From Papilionanthe hookeriana x Papilionanthe teres (taxonomy: Eukaryota; Streptophyta; Magnoliopsida; Asparagales; Orchidaceae), in contig CM040428.1 of assembly GCA_022702705.1 (NCBI GenBank), positions 102,690,022 through 102,754,021 of the forward strand: DNA of 64,000 nt, written 5' to 3'. This document shows, piece by piece, positions 62,840 to 64,000 of the stretch. Made by a program: the position numbers and the translations under genes. The notes below the pieces were generated by a model. That model was not told the DNA's origin and did not search any database. It worked only from the letters and a program-made list of their open reading frames with translations. Within the stretch, counting starts at the first letter, position 1; every line of letters begins with the position of its first letter.

Positions 62840-64000
62840 TGATACTCAACTTTATATTTTGCAAGAATTTATAAACTCAGATTTATAGATTTATAATAAT
62901 TTTGTTAAGTTCAAGCATTCAACGCAAGTATACGTATCGTATCAAGTAATACAAGGCTCTAATGGAATCCTGGATATCGATCCCATAGGGAATTATTGAA
63001 GTTTTAAGAAATCGTTACACAATGTGTAATAAGCACTAAAGTTAAAGTTTACTACTTACAACTACTATGCAGGAAACAGTAACAATTAACTAACTACAAT
63101 TACTTCTAAAAACTTTAAGAACAGGATTAACTAACAGACACACTAAACTAAGTATTTGAAAGGTTTTTGATATATGAGAAAAGTTTCTTTCCTCTTGCAA
63201 TGAGAATATGATGTGTGTATTGATATGGAATAATTATCTATTTTAATGTGCCAAATAGGAGCATAGATGATTCTTTACCCTTAAAAGAGTATCGCCTCTT
63301 CTAAGTAAGAAAAGAACATTGACATATTCTAAGTTTAGTCACTAACTCTATGGCTAGACTGGGAGGATACCGGCTCACACTTCAGAGCTCCCATTCACCA
63401 TTCACCTGAAGGCTAACCTTTGACATTAATTACTAATCTTAGAACCAATTTGGGGATTTCAGTCTGTCACCCTGAAATCTCCACATTGAAGTCCATCAAA
63501 CACATTTCCCTATTTATTTGCACTCAATTCCTATGAACTACGCAATTCATCCATAGAAATTGAATGGATCTGTCATTATTGTTGTAGGACATTAAATCCT
63601 TTCAAACATAATGTTTAACAACATATTTTAACATTTCAATTGGCCAAATAGATAGTAAATTAAGTTCTAAATGCAAAACCATCACAATTTCTTCATTACA
63701 TTAAGAGCACATCAAATCCACATCAATTCATCATCACATCTCTATGCAAGAAGAAAGACAAGGGAGAATACTCAGAATTCATGGAGAAGATACAATAAAA
63801 CATGGATTTTATATATAAAAGAAAAGTCATACAAACCACAAAAAAAATACAACTTATCTCTTTCTTTTCCCCAATGCAATTCCCTTGAAGTTCCTTTGAA
63901 TCCTCTTCTCTCTTCTTTCCAACACTTGATTCTCTCTTTAGAATGGAAAGGAAGAAGCAATCTCTCACTTTACCTCTTCTCCTCCCCTCCTTAGAGAAGA
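62840..64000 (-). repeat. A3 5' LTR (cut by the window end)
   Basis: Matches 51856-53050 of the 3' LTR closely. On the minus strand it ends GAGTATCA before AGTTTT and the primer site. It holds the TATA-like run at 63807-63820. The start should lie about 0.5 kb beyond the window. Short open frames near 63671-63994 are LTR sequence, not genes. Confidence 0.92.

Larger units (their letters stand above)
51856..64000 (-). mobile_element. A3: Athila-type element, most complete copy
   Basis: Complete 3' LTR 51856-53528, body 53529-62839 and 5' LTR from 62840 past the window end. On the minus strand the order is primer site, gag, protease, RT, RNase H, integrase, two env-position ORFs, 3' region, LTR. 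It is inserted head-on in the A2 3' LTR, so it is younger than A2. Its integrase frame is still open. Confidence 0.93.

Noticed and set aside
63671..63994. 107-codon frame near the window end
   Set aside because: It lies wholly in the A3 5' LTR and matches non-coding sequence of the other family A LTRs.

Overview
This window is wholly repetitive DNA from a plant nuclear genome, almost certainly a large-genome flowering plant. Nothing in it looks like a host gene, tRNA or rRNA. It is a nest of Ty3/gypsy LTR retrotransposons of two lineages. The first is giant Tat/Ogre-type elements: tRNA-Arg-type primer site, ORF1 before gag, two RNase H domains and 7-kb LTRs. The second is Athila-type elements: tRNA-Asp-type primer site, gag-pol, then open reading frames in the 'env' position. 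Every coding region carries stops or frameshifts, so all copies are decayed. I name the copies E1 and E2 (Ogre/Tat), A1, A2 and A3 (Athila family A) and B (a second Athila-type family).

Layout. E1 (minus strand, <1-22720) has its 3' LTR at 1-5618 (cut by the window edge), the body at 5619-15893 and its 5' LTR at 15894-22720. It sits in the env-like gene of A1 (plus strand, 22721-27730), which continues into the start of an A-family LTR. E2 (plus strand, 27731-35390) interrupts that LTR; only its 5' LTR, primer site, leader and the first ~39 codons of ORF1 remain. At about 35391 E2 is abruptly joined to the late part of an A-family LTR, which leads into the gag-pol-env-like body of A2 (plus strand, to 45080). 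A2's 3' LTR is split twice: by B (plus strand, 45276-50977, flanked by a near-perfect 5-bp duplication) and by A3 (minus strand, 51856 to beyond 64000).

How the genes work together. E1 encodes ORF1 (unknown function), Gag, aspartic protease, reverse transcriptase, a decayed RNase H, an archaeal-type RNase H and integrase, followed by an 89-bp tandem array in the 3' untranslated region. A2 and A3 encode Gag, protease, RT, RNase H and integrase, then two tandem homologous ORFs of the plant-transposon-protein type. B has lost the end of gag and all of pol, so it could only have moved using proteins supplied by relatives.

Most interesting signals: the duplicated env-position ORFs; GC-rich palindromic modules at three sites of an otherwise AT-rich element; a non-coding block shared by families A and B upstream of the 3' LTR; and a leader hairpin shared by E1 and E2 with a pairing-preserving change. 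All identity and homology statements come from reading the sequence by eye; no database or alignment program was run.
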